IMG/VR virus record: IMGVR_UViG_3300025127_000194 | Span: 1 to 28,364 of that record | DNA from: a virus | DNA: 28,364 bases | Direction: 5' to 3' (one strand) | In this document: piece after piece, positions 1 through 7,368 of the stretch | How the letters are laid out: every line of letters starts with the position of its first letter | Numbering within the stretch: position 1 is the stretch's first letter | The notes under the pieces: generated by a model | Database searches by the model: none | Seen by the model: the letters and a program-made list of their open reading frames with translations, nothing else | Told to the model about the DNA's origin: nothing | Translations under genes and position numbers: made by a program

Positions 1-114
1 TCGAGCAGTGCGAAGGTCATACCCTGAACGCATTTCACGACCCGCGCGTTCCCACGCTTCTTCAGCGATCTCCGTGAAGTCCATCTCAAATGCAGTTGTT
101 CCAGAGGTAGCCAT
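1..114 (-). CDS. Truncated virion-associated protein, N-terminal 38 codons only
   Basis: Only the first 38 codons are present; the reading frame stays open to the window edge. The ATG begins on the base directly after the TAG stop of the upstream gene, so the two are probably translationally coupled. The visible N-terminus begins MATSGTTAFEMDFTEIAEEA and is acidic and helical. From memory, similar N-termini occur on large late proteins of marine virome phages, possibly head-tail connector or tail proteins, but this was not searched. The function is therefore an inference from its place at the end of the visible late operon. Confidence 0.6.
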   Translation of the reverse strand, partial: MATSGTTAFEMDFTEIAEEAWERAGREMRSGYDLRTAR

Positions 115-345
115 CTATTTTTTCTTCGTTGTGGTTTTCTTAGCCGCTGCTTTCTTAACTGGTTCTTTCTTTGGTTCTGGAGCCGGTGTGGGCTGTAAAT
201 GCTCCAGCCTAGCCTTAGCCTCTTCCTCGCTCATCAGACTCGCATCTACTACGGTATACGTGCCGTCTTCGTTCTTGCTGCCAACTTGAAAGACAGGACG
301 CCCGTCTGAAAAATTGCCGTTTTGAAAAACTTCTAGTTTATCCAC
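115..345 (-). CDS. Small late-operon protein with Lys/Ala/Pro-rich tail
   Basis: 76 aa, function unknown. The start is GTG, supported by an AGAGG Shine-Dalgarno about 8 nt upstream, and it overlaps the stop of the preceding gene by 8 nt. The N-terminal ~40 residues look like a small beta-rich fold (VFQVGSKNEDGTYTVVDASL), followed by a short acidic helix. The last ~25 residues are Pro/Lys/Ala-rich and end in a run of Thr and Lys, so they are probably disordered and positively charged. It is one of several basic small proteins in a row here. A virion or DNA-binding role is possible but unproven. Confidence 0.7.
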   Translation of the reverse strand: MDKLEVFQNGNFSDGRPVFQVGSKNEDGTYTVVDASLMSEEEAKARLEHLQPTPAPEPKKEPVKKAAAKKTTTKKK

Positions 346-715
346 TCTTACTACCTCTTACGTATAAGGTTTTCTTTCTACGGTTGCCCATGACTGCTCC
401 GCAACCTTTGTGATTTTCACGGACAGGGCCACCTTCTTTTTTTCTAACTATACGCCTACCTTTCGCAGAAGCTGGAGATGTGCGTACCTTTGCTTTAGGC
501 GTGTTAGATACCACCGTCTTACCTTTTGCCCCAGCTTTCTTCTTTTTACGTGCTGTGGTGGCTCGTTCAGACTGACTCAGCGACTGTGCCTTAGCTTTAG
601 GTAGACAGCGATCCGGGTTCTTTTTGTCTTTCGACGTACCACATGGCCCCTTGATCTTACCATCGGTGCCGATACGTACCCATTGCTGTTCTCGCCACTG
701 TTTAAGCTGACCCAT
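338..715 (-). CDS. Small basic phage protein, DUF6321-like
   Basis: 125 aa, very rich in Lys and Arg. The N-terminal part has the conserved-looking segments WVRIGTDGKIKGPCGTSKDK and NPDRCLPKAKAQSLSQSERA with two cysteines. The middle is low-complexity Lys/Ala/Arg, and the C-terminus carries KGCGAVMGNRRKKT. I associate the N-terminal block with the phage family DUF6321 from memory; no search was made. The start ATG overlaps the stop of the preceding gene in a TAATG arrangement, which indicates coupled translation inside the late operon. The biochemical role is unknown; the charge suggests nucleic-acid contact in the virion. Confidence 0.75.
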   Translation of the reverse strand: MGQLKQWREQQWVRIGTDGKIKGPCGTSKDKKNPDRCLPKAKAQSLSQSERATTARKKKKAGAKGKTVVSNTPKAKVRTSPASAKGRRIVRKKEGGPVRENHKGCGAVMGNRRKKTLYVRGSKSG

Positions 716-999
716 TACTTTACCTTCCGCGCTCTACGTATGGCTTCTTTGCCACGTTTAGCAATGTCTGCTTGCGTACGTTTACCTGCTGCCTTAGCTC
801 TTTGCTCTAGCACCGTAAGTATCTGTATCTTCCTAGCAAAAGGCTTATTTACCTTTTTTACTTTAGCCACCGTATCGCGGGCATCTTGAGCGGTTGCATA
901 CTTTATAGACACCGTATCTCTAGGATTCTCGTCCGTATACAGCCTGCGCCCGCTACCCTTTGGCTTCTTACCTGTACCTACCTTCGGATCTTTAGCCAT
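715..999 (-). CDS. Small basic phage protein, DUF5872-like
   Basis: 94 aa, strongly basic. The N-terminus reads MAKDPKVGTGKKPKGSGRRL followed by YTDENPRDTVSIKYATAQDA, a pattern I recall from the phage family DUF5872 (memory only). The C-terminal half is predicted helical with many Lys/Arg (AKRGKEAIRRARKVK at the end). The start overlaps the previous stop by one base (TAATG). It sits in the middle of a run of small polycationic late proteins. The function is unknown; the late-operon position suggests a virion component or assembly factor. Confidence 0.75.
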   Translation of the reverse strand: MAKDPKVGTGKKPKGSGRRLYTDENPRDTVSIKYATAQDARDTVAKVKKVNKPFARKIQILTVLEQRAKAAGKRTQADIAKRGKEAIRRARKVK

Positions 1000-1178
1000 T
1001 ACTTCTTCTTTTTCTTGCTGCCCTTTGCGTAGTTAGGATCTTTGCAATACTTAGAAGCTGCCATGTTTGCGTATGCAGACGGGTAGGTATCAAACGTACG
1101 CTTGGCCCACGCCTTACCTTTCGGGCAGATCTTACCGCCCGACTTCACCTTACCGCCTGACTTGTAATAACGTCTCAT
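999..1178 (-). CDS. 59-aa basic late protein with two cysteines
   Basis: A 59-aa gene that fills what would otherwise be a gap. It starts at an ATG sharing ATGA with the TGA stop of the upstream gene (1175-1178), and its TAA shares a base with the next gene's ATG (TAATG), so both ends are coupled to neighbours. The protein starts MRRYYKSGGKVKSGG, has a central KRTFDTYPSAYANMAASKYC segment and ends in KGSKKKKK. Two Cys (residues 18 and 45) could form a metal site or be incidental. Function unknown, but the fit to the operon makes it a convincing gene. Confidence 0.75.
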   Translation of the reverse strand: MRRYYKSGGKVKSGGKICPKGKAWAKRTFDTYPSAYANMAASKYCKDPNYAKGSKKKKK

Positions 1179-1717
1179 CGCATCTTCGCTGGACGCACGC
1201 CCTTACGAGCGATACCGGCACCGCGAACCTTTTGCTTAGTTGCCCGCTTTTTGCCGCCTTTTACGCCGCCCTTAGTAGCCATCTTGGACTTCATGCCGCC
1301 TTTGGCGTAGCCCTTCGGCCCTTTCTTCATGCCGCCCTTAGAATAGCCTCTAGGGCCACCCGCAGCGCCCCCCTTAGTAGACATCTTGGACTTCATGCCG
1401 CCTTTCTTGAAAGTCTGACCAGTCGGTTTCTCCATTGCACTTGCTGGAACTTTTGCGGTAGCCATTCCGGGCATAAGCATACTTCTCATACCAGAGGCTT
1501 TCTTAGCAGGTGTTTTCTTTGTGTTGGCTTTTTTCTTCGCAGCAGCACTACGTCCACCTATGACGCCTCTACCTTGCAAAATATCGGCTTGCGTGACCTT
1601 GCCGTCTTTGTTCAGGTCTGGGAATTTACCCTTTCTCTTTACCTGATCGCCCTTCTTAAACTTTCTAGGCCCGCCCATAACACCGCCTTTAGTGCTCATC
1701 TTAGACTTCATCTTCAT
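1175..1717 (-). CDS. Lys/Gly-rich repeat protein with an EF-hand/dockerin-like loop
   Basis: 180 aa. I chose the ATG at 1717 because a GGAG lies 7 nt upstream; a longer frame begins at 1744 without such a signal. It overlaps the preceding gene by 17 nt. Near residues 34-45 the sequence DLNKDGKVTQAD has the calcium-ligand spacing of an EF-hand or dockerin loop (D34, N36, D38, K40, T42, D45). Around it are three copies of a MKSKM(S/A)TKGG unit and several KGGM units, together making a highly basic, Gly-rich, probably flexible chain. The function is unknown. A structural or DNA-contacting virion protein is the likeliest reading, with the loop as a possible calcium-stabilised element. Confidence 0.75.
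   Translation of the reverse strand: MKMKSKMSTKGGVMGGPRKFKKGDQVKRKGKFPDLNKDGKVTQADILQGRGVIGGRSAAAKKKANTKKTPAKKASGMRSMLMPGMATAKVPASAMEKPTGQTFKKGGMKSKMSTKGGAAGGPRGYSKGGMKKGPKGYAKGGMKSKMATKGGVKGGKKRATKQKVRGAGIARKGVRPAKMR
1269..1405. repeat. Internal coding direct repeat, two 35-bp copies
   Basis: Positions 1269-1303 and 1371-1405 carry the same 35 bases with one difference that I can see. A third, more diverged copy lies near 1685-1711. They encode the MKSKM(S/A)TKGG units of the Lys/Gly-rich protein. Near-identity at DNA level suggests recent duplication or recombination within the gene. Confidence 0.8.
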
Positions 1718-2396
1718 CGTCTTTCTCCGCGTACAAGTTATCAAACACTTGATTCACGTCCAGCGTGTAGTCCAGATCAGACTTGCTGTAGTGAATGTGT
1801 TGAGAAGGGCGAAAATCTGGTGCGCCTTCTCCCGTTTCAAACCAAGCGGGATGTGTCACCCGCACCCTATTGTTTGGTAGAGCTACGATGTTACCCGTCC
1901 ACTCACCAGCATCCAGTAACTCCATCACATGACTCTGCTTGTGTTGTGCAGGGTCATCAGCAATCTCGTTGTTCGTATAGTCCACCGTGAACATATACTT
2001 CGCGGGGTACATTTCCCCGTCTATCTTTGCCAGCCAAGGGCATGGTGTAGCTCTATCAAGCACGTACACAGCGTGATCCCTCGAACTGCAATCCCAAGGC
2101 TGTGCTGCCCACACAGGCATAGGTTCGGGCCAATCCTCTAACGGAGTATCCCCCACCAACGCTGTAATCGGCATCCGTGCCCACATTGCACCTCCATGCA
2201 CATTGGGTTCGTCTTCTTCGTCGTATGTTTCAGCTCCAGTAAAAATTACCTGAAAACTCAAACACCTAGTCGGCATTGTTGTTACTGCAATCGCCATAGC
2301 GTGAATAAACTCGCCATGATACTTTTCGTGATTATGGGTGTACTCTTTCCTCACCCAGCATTTGAAATACGGTACGTTGCTCTGCAAGTACGCCAA
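1701..2396 (-). CDS. Conserved late protein of unknown function, 231 aa
   Basis: The start is TTG at 2396, immediately after the TAG of the upstream gene and preceded by a strong GGAGG six bases away, which decides this unusual start. The protein begins MAYLQSNVPYFKCWVRKEYT and has an aromatic-rich middle (GGAMWARMPITALVGDTPLE; MPVWAAQPWDC). It ends in a long acidic stretch EKDDEDEV. I recall similar proteins in marine virome phages but know no function. The mixed, Trp-rich composition, unlike its polycationic neighbours, suggests a globular virion or assembly protein. Confidence 0.75.
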   Translation of the reverse strand: MAYLQSNVPYFKCWVRKEYTHNHEKYHGEFIHAMAIAVTTMPTRCLSFQVIFTGAETYDEEDEPNVHGGAMWARMPITALVGDTPLEDWPEPMPVWAAQPWDCSSRDHAVYVLDRATPCPWLAKIDGEMYPAKYMFTVDYTNNEIADDPAQHKQSHVMELLDAGEWTGNIVALPNNRVRVTHPAWFETGEGAPDFRPSQHIHYSKSDLDYTLDVNQVFDNLYAEKDDEDEV

Positions 2397-2714
2397 CTAA
2401 CACCTCCATCGTCTCCTTGCCTGCCGCAGCCTAGAATTAGGATCTGCTGCCGCTTTAGGAAATTGTTTCATTTGTCCGGCAGAACGTGCACAGAACGACT
2501 TTCTACGTGCTGCACGCTTTCCGGTTGGTTTCTTTTCTGTTACTGCGGTTTGTAGCTTACTACCGGGATTCTTGCGTCTATACGCCTTTACCCCCGCTTC
2601 AGTCATGCCTGCGCCAGACTTCGTAGGACGAAAGTTCTTTTTGTTGCGCTTAGGCATACCCCCCTTACTAAAAGAGGGGCAGCTTTCGACCTTCTTCTTG
2701 TAGTAGCTACGCAC
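2397..2714 (-). CDS. Small basic phage protein with MTEAGVKAYRRKNPGS motif
   Basis: 105 aa, very rich in Arg and Lys. It starts at GTG two bases after the upstream TAA, with AAAGAG in the preceding gene's last codons as a weak ribosome site; an ATG at residue 20 is an alternative. The core GAGMTEAGVKAYRRKNPGSK, TAVTEKKPTGKRAARRKSFC and ARSAGQMKQ, then an Arg-rich end, is a pattern I recall as widespread in phage genomes as an unnamed domain. Function unknown. It is the first of the run of basic small proteins after the structural genes. Confidence 0.75.
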   Translation of the reverse strand: MRSYYKKKVESCPSFSKGGMPKRNKKNFRPTKSGAGMTEAGVKAYRRKNPGSKLQTAVTEKKPTGKRAARRKSFCARSAGQMKQFPKAAADPNSRLRQARRRWRC

Positions 2715-2716
2715 TA

Positions 2717-3118
2717 TTAGAACTCTTTACGCATGTACAAAATAATCGTGTACGTATCTGCGCTAGTATGTCCTACCGTAGTAAAGTTAATGTCACCTGT
2801 CTTACCAGATCCTGCATTGTTAGTCAGACCACCAAATACAGTGTAGTCATGGTTGCCGCTTTGGTTTTCACCTAGCTCAATACAGAACTGGTCAGTGCTA
2901 GCATCAAACAGTATCTGCACTTTCATACCGATACACTGCCACCAGATGCGCTCTATCTTTACACCTGTGCATGTTTGCCCGTTCTGGCTAGTTTGCAAGC
3001 CACTAACGTCAACTTTAGTAACAGCAGATTCACCAGTGCCGTCCGATATATTGGTGAACTTCATCACCGTATGCGTCGGGCCATCAATCAGAGTCTGTGA
3101 GGTTACAGCATCAGCCAT
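2717..3118 (-). CDS. Putative virion structural protein, 133 aa
   Basis: Beta-rich, Gly/Thr/Ser-rich protein starting MADAVTSQTLIDGPTHTVMK, with the strand-like segments MKFTNISDGTGESAVTKVDV and DINFTTVGHTSADTYTIILY. A GGGGGC lies just upstream of the ATG. From memory, such proteins appear beside capsid genes in marine phage contigs and are annotated as structural. The position two genes after the major capsid gene and the all-beta look fit a capsid decoration, head-completion or fibre-like role, but the exact role is not visible. Confidence 0.65.
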   Translation of the reverse strand: MADAVTSQTLIDGPTHTVMKFTNISDGTGESAVTKVDVSGLQTSQNGQTCTGVKIERIWWQCIGMKVQILFDASTDQFCIELGENQSGNHDYTVFGGLTNNAGSGKTGDINFTTVGHTSADTYTIILYMRKEF

Positions 3119-3130
3119 GATCGCCCCCTA

Positions 3131-3679
3131 TTACGCTATTTGTACGTACTCAATGATGAACGTAAAAGAACCAGCGGTAGTTGCATCAACAGTATTAGTA
3201 ATGTTGCAAAAAATAGTTCTTGCAGCAGAAGTATACTGAACAGAAGCGGGTGCAGTTGTGCCACTTTGGGTTTGTAAAACCAAAGAAGTAGTTGTGACGT
3301 TACCCACTACAACCGTAGTACCACCATCCAAAATCTCATCAGTCACTGCCGCAACAATCTGTGCGCCAGAGCTAGAAGTACCAACCTCATAACCTATGTC
3401 ACCCGTACCAATAACTGGCGAGACATCACAAAAAATCTTGATGTCAGTAATGATTGTGTTTGCGGGCTGCGTAAACTCACCAATAGTCGGGCTGTCACCC
3501 GCCGTGGTGTTGACCGTAACGCCCGTAGCAAAGCCAACGTGCTTTACGTATTTGTTCGTAACAATACCAGTAGACGCAATGTCCACTACATCAGTGAATG
3601 CACCAGTGCTTGCGTTTTTTGAAACAACTTTGAACCCGTTCTCTGATCGGACGGGGCCGTTAAACGTAGTATTAGCCAT
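3131..3679 (-). CDS. Putative virion structural protein, 182 aa
   Basis: Starts MANTTFNGPVRSENGFKVVS with AGGAG six bases before the ATG. The composition is Thr/Val/Ala/Gly-rich with repeated short strands (TTSLVLQTQSGTTAPASVQY), typical of phage surface proteins. It is the first gene after the terminator that follows the major capsid gene, so it may be transcribed by read-through or from its own promoter, which I could not identify with confidence. The N-terminal FNGPVRS(E)NGF pattern recurs in phage head proteins I remember. A decoration or head-fibre role is an inference. Confidence 0.65.
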   Translation of the reverse strand: MANTTFNGPVRSENGFKVVSKNASTGAFTDVVDIASTGIVTNKYVKHVGFATGVTVNTTAGDSPTIGEFTQPANTIITDIKIFCDVSPVIGTGDIGYEVGTSSSGAQIVAAVTDEILDGGTTVVVGNVTTTSLVLQTQSGTTAPASVQYTSAARTIFCNITNTVDATTAGSFTFIIEYVQIA

Positions 3680-3745
3680 TGTAATCTCCTGTCGTGGCTA
3701 GTGTCAGATGCGGGATGCACCTGTCAGGGATGAGATACTTATACA

Positions 3746-3778
3746 GTAGAAAAAGAAAAGGGGCAACAGTGTGCCCCT
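3746..3778 (-). terminator. Rho-independent terminator after the major capsid gene
   Basis: On the minus strand the hairpin AGGGGCA-(6-nt loop)-TGCCCCT (plus-strand 3759-3778) is followed by a T-rich run interrupted once by C. It begins 17 bases after the major capsid stop. The 7-bp perfect stem with a U-tract is a standard intrinsic terminator. It would limit transcription into the downstream structural and basic-protein genes relative to capsid. Confidence 0.8.
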
Positions 3779-3794
3779 CTTCTTATGCAGCGTT

Positions 3795-4703
3795 TTACGC
3801 TCCGGGTGAACCGAAAATCCCAAGTGGGTCGGACACGCCAAAAGAATAACGCTCGCGGGCTTTATAGCGCGAGTTGCCCGTATCGAAGTCTGCATCCATA
3901 GATGTAGCCATCGGGGTACGAACAAAGTGCTTCAAGCCATTCGGTACGTCAGTGGTCAAGAAGAAAGCATCTGTGTCAGTCAGATAGTGATTGACTGTGT
4001 AGCCTTCTGGAATTGACCCATTGCTGCGGATCGCGTTCAAGTCGTTGTCAGCGGTTCCAACTCGACCTTCAGTCTCCAGCAAACGAGTTGCCACAAACAT
4101 CAGATTGGGTGGGATGACCAGCTTACGAGGACGTGCTGCGATCAACAGACCACGCTCATCAGTCCAACCAGCGATCTGGATAACGGCGGCTTCCAAAGAA
4201 GTCTCGTTAAGATCAGCCGCGACAGCGGGACGGTTTGAGTTAGTGCCACCAGAAACAAGTGGGTGTGCAGTTGAACACAGAGTCTGTCCGTCACCGTAAG
4301 TGGTGCCAGAGGCAAACGCATTGTTCAAAATTGCAGCACCTTTAACCTGCTTGGTGTACGCCATAGCGCGTGCCAGAGCCTTCGTGTAACGAGCTGACAG
4401 CGAATCGTAGAGATTATCTTCGATTGCTTCCTCGGTAACACTAAAGCCCATAGCTATCGTCTCGTGCGTATAGCGAGCAGTAAATGCTTCTTGTGCGTTG
4501 TCATACTCAATGGCAGAACCTTCGTCCTTGACGGGTGCTGCGGAGAAACCTGACAACTTGGTTTCTTCTTCAAATGAGCGGTCAGAAGTCTCTGATTCAA
4601 AGATTTCTTTATGCTCTTCACCGTACTTAGCGTACTCCATTCCAAACAAAGCGTTTAGTCCGGGCAGGAGTTCTTTAAGTAATTGCGCTCTTGAAATAGC
4701 CAT
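3795..4703 (-). CDS. Major capsid protein, Mu gpT-like
   Basis: 302 aa. The start ATG has AGGAG upstream. The sequence resembles the Mu gpT-type major head proteins: GMEYAKYGEEHKEIFESETS near residues 21-40, EETKLSGFSAAPVKDEGSAI around 46-65, YTHETIAMGFSVTEEAIEDN around 78-97, and a C-terminal RYKARERYSFGVSDPLGIFG. The length agrees with that family. It assembles the icosahedral shell, presumably on the scaffold encoded upstream. The neighbouring genes (terminase, portal, scaffold before it; structural proteins after) fit exactly. A terminator directly follows. Assignment is by remembered family pattern and position, not by search. Confidence 0.85.
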   Translation of the reverse strand: MAISRAQLLKELLPGLNALFGMEYAKYGEEHKEIFESETSDRSFEEETKLSGFSAAPVKDEGSAIEYDNAQEAFTARYTHETIAMGFSVTEEAIEDNLYDSLSARYTKALARAMAYTKQVKGAAILNNAFASGTTYGDGQTLCSTAHPLVSGGTNSNRPAVAADLNETSLEAAVIQIAGWTDERGLLIAARPRKLVIPPNLMFVATRLLETEGRVGTADNDLNAIRSNGSIPEGYTVNHYLTDTDAFFLTTDVPNGLKHFVRTPMATSMDADFDTGNSRYKARERYSFGVSDPLGIFGSPGA

Positions 4704-4716
4704 TTTACCTTACTCC

Positions 4717-5310
4717 TTATACGCCAGTGGTGTTGTCGAACGCATGACCTGCGTTCCACTTCACATAGGCTTCGGTAAACCCGCCAGAGCTGTTCTTGGT
4801 TTCTTGAACCAAGTCAACAATGCGGAAAGGAAGGGTGTTAGTGGTGGCAGACGAATCAGAAATACCAGAACGGGAGTTACCCGAAATACTATCCCCAGTG
4901 TTGTCTACACCAGCTACATTTGCGCCAATGTCAGTTATCGCCAAGTCACCAATCGTTGTGCCAGAAGACAAAACAGCGGCCTTGAACAAAACATCAGTTG
5001 CATCACACACATACGCTTCAATATCAGAAGCGGCGGTGCTAGCAATATAATTTTGCCTAAAGGTCTTTTGATTGGTGTTGGGATCGGTGTACGAAACACC
5101 CATGAAAACTCCGATTGGAGTCATAGCAGCGTCAAACGTATCACGTTCAACGGTGCCTCCGGTCACTAGCTTAACAGCGTCCCCATAGAAGATCGCGGTT
5201 CCGTAGCCACTAGCAATACTGTAGTGCCGTACGGTACCCACATAAGGTACACCACTTAACAGTTTGACCGGAACAAGCCCATAAGGGCCACTTACAGTAG
5301 GATAAGCCAT
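4717..5310 (-). CDS. Putative capsid-associated structural protein, 197 aa
   Basis: Starts MAYPTVSGPYGLVPVKLLSG with a TAGGAG Shine-Dalgarno. It is Thr/Ser/Gly-rich and beta-rich; segments such as IASGYGTAIFYGDAVKLVTG and TPIGVFMGVSYTDPNTNQKT recall a common phage head protein that sits next to the major capsid gene. It is probably a capsid decoration or minor head protein. It lies 13 bp upstream of the major capsid gene in the same transcript, so the two would be expressed together at high level. The specific role remains an inference. Confidence 0.7.
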   Translation of the reverse strand: MAYPTVSGPYGLVPVKLLSGVPYVGTVRHYSIASGYGTAIFYGDAVKLVTGGTVERDTFDAAMTPIGVFMGVSYTDPNTNQKTFRQNYIASTAASDIEAYVCDATDVLFKAAVLSSGTTIGDLAITDIGANVAGVDNTGDSISGNSRSGISDSSATTNTLPFRIVDLVQETKNSSGGFTEAYVKWNAGHAFDNTTGV

Positions 5311-5322
5311 TTTAAGCTCCTA

Positions 5323-5772
5323 TTAAGTTCCATTGCCAAAAGTCACCTTTGTCTTTCTGTCGTTAAACAAAGGCATACGTGCGTCATTTTCACGCATCAG
5401 GTTGTTATCCACAGACTGTATTTGGTTTCTAGCTTGCTGTTCATAGTGCGCGTTTCTCTCATCTGCAATCTCTTGAGGTACTTTGCACAGCATGAGTCCG
5501 CCTTGGACGATGTTATCAGCAAACTTTTCTTGCTCCACGTTCAACACTGTGAACTGTGGGTAGTCTTCGGCCCTTACGGGTTCCCAACCTTCGCGTAGTT
5601 TTGAGGATACGTTAGTGGCATCTACCTGACCTAGCATAGACACACGAACCCAACGGAACACATAACCATCTTCGGGTTCAGGGGTAGGTAATACCTCTGG
5701 ACGCTGCCAAGATCGTTTACGAGTTTCCGCTTCACGAGTTACATTGTCTCGCTTGATTCTATTTTCAGCCAT
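5323..5772 (-). CDS. Conserved phage protein between scaffold and capsid genes
   Basis: 149 aa, function unknown. The ATG overlaps the scaffold stop by one base (TAATG). The N-terminus is charged (MAENRIKRDNVTREAETRKR), followed by GYVFRWVRVSMLGQVDATNV and KLREGWEPVRAEDYP, a compact Trp-containing domain. The C-terminal third is Asn/Gln/Glu-rich and helical (DERNAHYEQQARNQIQSVDN). I recall this RWVR-x-REGWEPV pattern from many marine phages at this place. Its fixed position suggests an assembly cofactor or minor head protein. Confidence 0.7.
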   Translation of the reverse strand: MAENRIKRDNVTREAETRKRSWQRPEVLPTPEPEDGYVFRWVRVSMLGQVDATNVSSKLREGWEPVRAEDYPQFTVLNVEQEKFADNIVQGGLMLCKVPQEIADERNAHYEQQARNQIQSVDNNLMRENDARMPLFNDRKTKVTFGNGT

Positions 5773-6803
5773 TAATTTTTCCTCGCTTCTAGTGCAACCT
5801 GTCTGGCGTATTCTTCCAGTGGTACTCCAAGCCGTTTAGCAAGTGCAACCTGTGTTTGCGATAATGTCACCTTTTTAGGTGCTGTGCTCCGCGTAGCGGG
5901 TGCAACCACATTCGGTTGTTGCTTTCGTTCTTCTCGTGCCTCTGAAGGGACTTCTCCGAAATAACCGGGGAATACCTCTCGCATACGGGCGTCAATGCGC
6001 TCGTAGTATTCTTCGTTTTGAGGACTTACGCCCTCTTTAATCAATTTATGATGCACTCCATATGCAAAACTTTGCATTTCGGGGTCTTCATCAAACCAAG
6101 GGTTAGCTGCTCGCCACTCTTCGGCCCTGTTATCACGAGTATATTGCGGTGTAACAGGTTCTTGTGTGTCTTGTACAACAGTTTCTTCATCCTGTAAAGC
6201 CGGTATCTTAAAATTATCTAGCTTATCGGACTTTATCTTTGCACTGGTTAATTTATCTTGTGCTTCGAGCACTGCCTCTGAGTCACCACTATCATACGCT
6301 GCTTTATAAGAGCGCTTAGCACTTTCCATCTCAATGGCTGCATTACGTTTTGCCTGCTCAAGTAATGCTTCTTGATTTTTAGTTACATTACCTTTTAGCT
6401 CTTTGTTTTCATCAACGAGTCTTTGCGCTAGAGCCTCTAGCTCTTGTCGCTCTCTGAGGGCGGCTTCTTTTGCTCGCCGCTCATCGTGGTAGCCTTTACT
6501 AAAGTGCTTAATCCGGTTACGCACTTTTTCAGAGTAACCTTCCAGCTCTTCATCTGTAACGTCAGACGGTGGTTCAGATGGCTTGCGGTTACGATCAACC
6601 TTTGGCGTGTCATCCACAACCTCAATGTCCAGCTCATCTGGTTCTGTTTTAGCCTCAACTTCAGGTTCGACTGGAGTATTTGCATACTCTTCCGCAGTTT
6701 TTTTACCAGAAAGGTCAATCTCAACTTCACCAGAGTCCTCCACTTCTATAGAAGTATTCTTCTCTTCGTCGGGAAAACTATACTCAACTTTTTGAAACGG
6801 CAT
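5772..6803 (-). CDS. Putative capsid scaffolding protein
   Basis: 343 aa. It is dominated by Glu, Asp, Lys and Gln and starts with an acidic, probably disordered region (residues ~1-90). A long predicted coiled coil follows (about 105-195, with KEAALRERQELEALAQRLVD and LLEQAKRNAAIEMESAKRSY). A short conserved-looking AEEWRAANPWFDEDPEMQSF block lies around residues 230-250, and a basic C-terminal helix (SQTQVALAKRLGVPLEEYAR) could bind the capsid protein, as scaffold C-termini commonly do. Composition, coiled coil and location between portal and major capsid genes all fit a scaffold. No motif proves it. AAGGAAG precedes the ATG. Confidence 0.7.
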   Translation of the reverse strand: MPFQKVEYSFPDEEKNTSIEVEDSGEVEIDLSGKKTAEEYANTPVEPEVEAKTEPDELDIEVVDDTPKVDRNRKPSEPPSDVTDEELEGYSEKVRNRIKHFSKGYHDERRAKEAALRERQELEALAQRLVDENKELKGNVTKNQEALLEQAKRNAAIEMESAKRSYKAAYDSGDSEAVLEAQDKLTSAKIKSDKLDNFKIPALQDEETVVQDTQEPVTPQYTRDNRAEEWRAANPWFDEDPEMQSFAYGVHHKLIKEGVSPQNEEYYERIDARMREVFPGYFGEVPSEAREERKQQPNVVAPATRSTAPKKVTLSQTQVALAKRLGVPLEEYARQVALEARKN

Positions 6804-6812
6804 CTATCTTCC

Positions 6813-7181
6813 TTACGCTCGTGATACACCACGGGGATCTTCTACAACAGCTTCAATAGAATCATCATTCATCAGACGATACTCTACGTCACCAACCTTA
6901 AACCTAGTGCCAGAATTAGCACGAAACATAACGTAGTCACCTTGCTTACACCAAGGCCCAGTAGGGAACCTCTCAGCGTCATTATAGGCTTGTTGTCCCA
7001 TATCCATTACAAGGCCAATGATTGACATGACGTATTCTTGGTTTTTTGTAGTATCAGTCTTTAACAGGTCAGTGCCGTCAAAGGTTTCTTCAATCTGCGG
7101 TAGTGCAACCAACACCTTATAGCCCACAGGCACAGGTAGTTGTGCTTCCAACTCTTCAACTGTATCAACAGCTTCACTCAT
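6813..7181 (-). CDS. GroES-like co-chaperonin
   Basis: 122 aa from the ATG at 7181, chosen because GGAG lies 7 bases upstream; the longer frame from 7211 lacks this. It overlaps the 64-aa gene by 8 nt. The sequence follows the Cpn10 pattern: PVGYKVLVALPQIEETFDGT (first strands), a mobile-loop-like LLKTDTTKNQEYVMS, then IIGLVMDMGQQAYNDAERFP, GDYVMFRANSGTRFKVGDVE and the final strand YRLMNDDSIEAVVEDP. Phage co-chaperonins such as T4 gp31 replace host GroES so that GroEL can fold the major capsid protein. Here it is co-transcribed with capsid genes, which supports that role. Host specificity cannot be inferred. Confidence 0.8.
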   Translation of the reverse strand: MSEAVDTVEELEAQLPVPVGYKVLVALPQIEETFDGTDLLKTDTTKNQEYVMSIIGLVMDMGQQAYNDAERFPTGPWCKQGDYVMFRANSGTRFKVGDVEYRLMNDDSIEAVVEDPRGVSRA

Positions 7182-7368
7182 CGTCGTACTCCATTTTGCG
7201 CGAGAGGTCATCTACATAGCCCAGACAGGTTTCGAGACCTCGAATTAAACCTGTGGTTTCCTTATACATGGAGAAGTCTTTAGCCCCTCCACTACTGAGA
7301 AATTGTAGTGCAGAATCCTTATCGGATTCGATTCGTTCTTTTAGCACGTCTAAGACGGTTACAGCCAT
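7174..7368 (-). CDS. Small helical protein following the portal gene
   Basis: 64 aa, function unknown. The ATG shares one base with the portal TAA (TAATG), and the 3' end overlaps the co-chaperonin start, so it is coupled on both sides. The sequence (VTVLDVLKERIESDKDSALQ; TGLIRGLETCLGYVDDLSRK) predicts two helices, perhaps a helical hairpin, with an acidic end. Similar small proteins are present at this spot in phage genomes I remember. It may be a portal or head assembly cofactor; nothing in the sequence settles it. Confidence 0.75.
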   Translation of the reverse strand: MAVTVLDVLKERIESDKDSALQFLSSGGAKDFSMYKETTGLIRGLETCLGYVDDLSRKMEYDDE

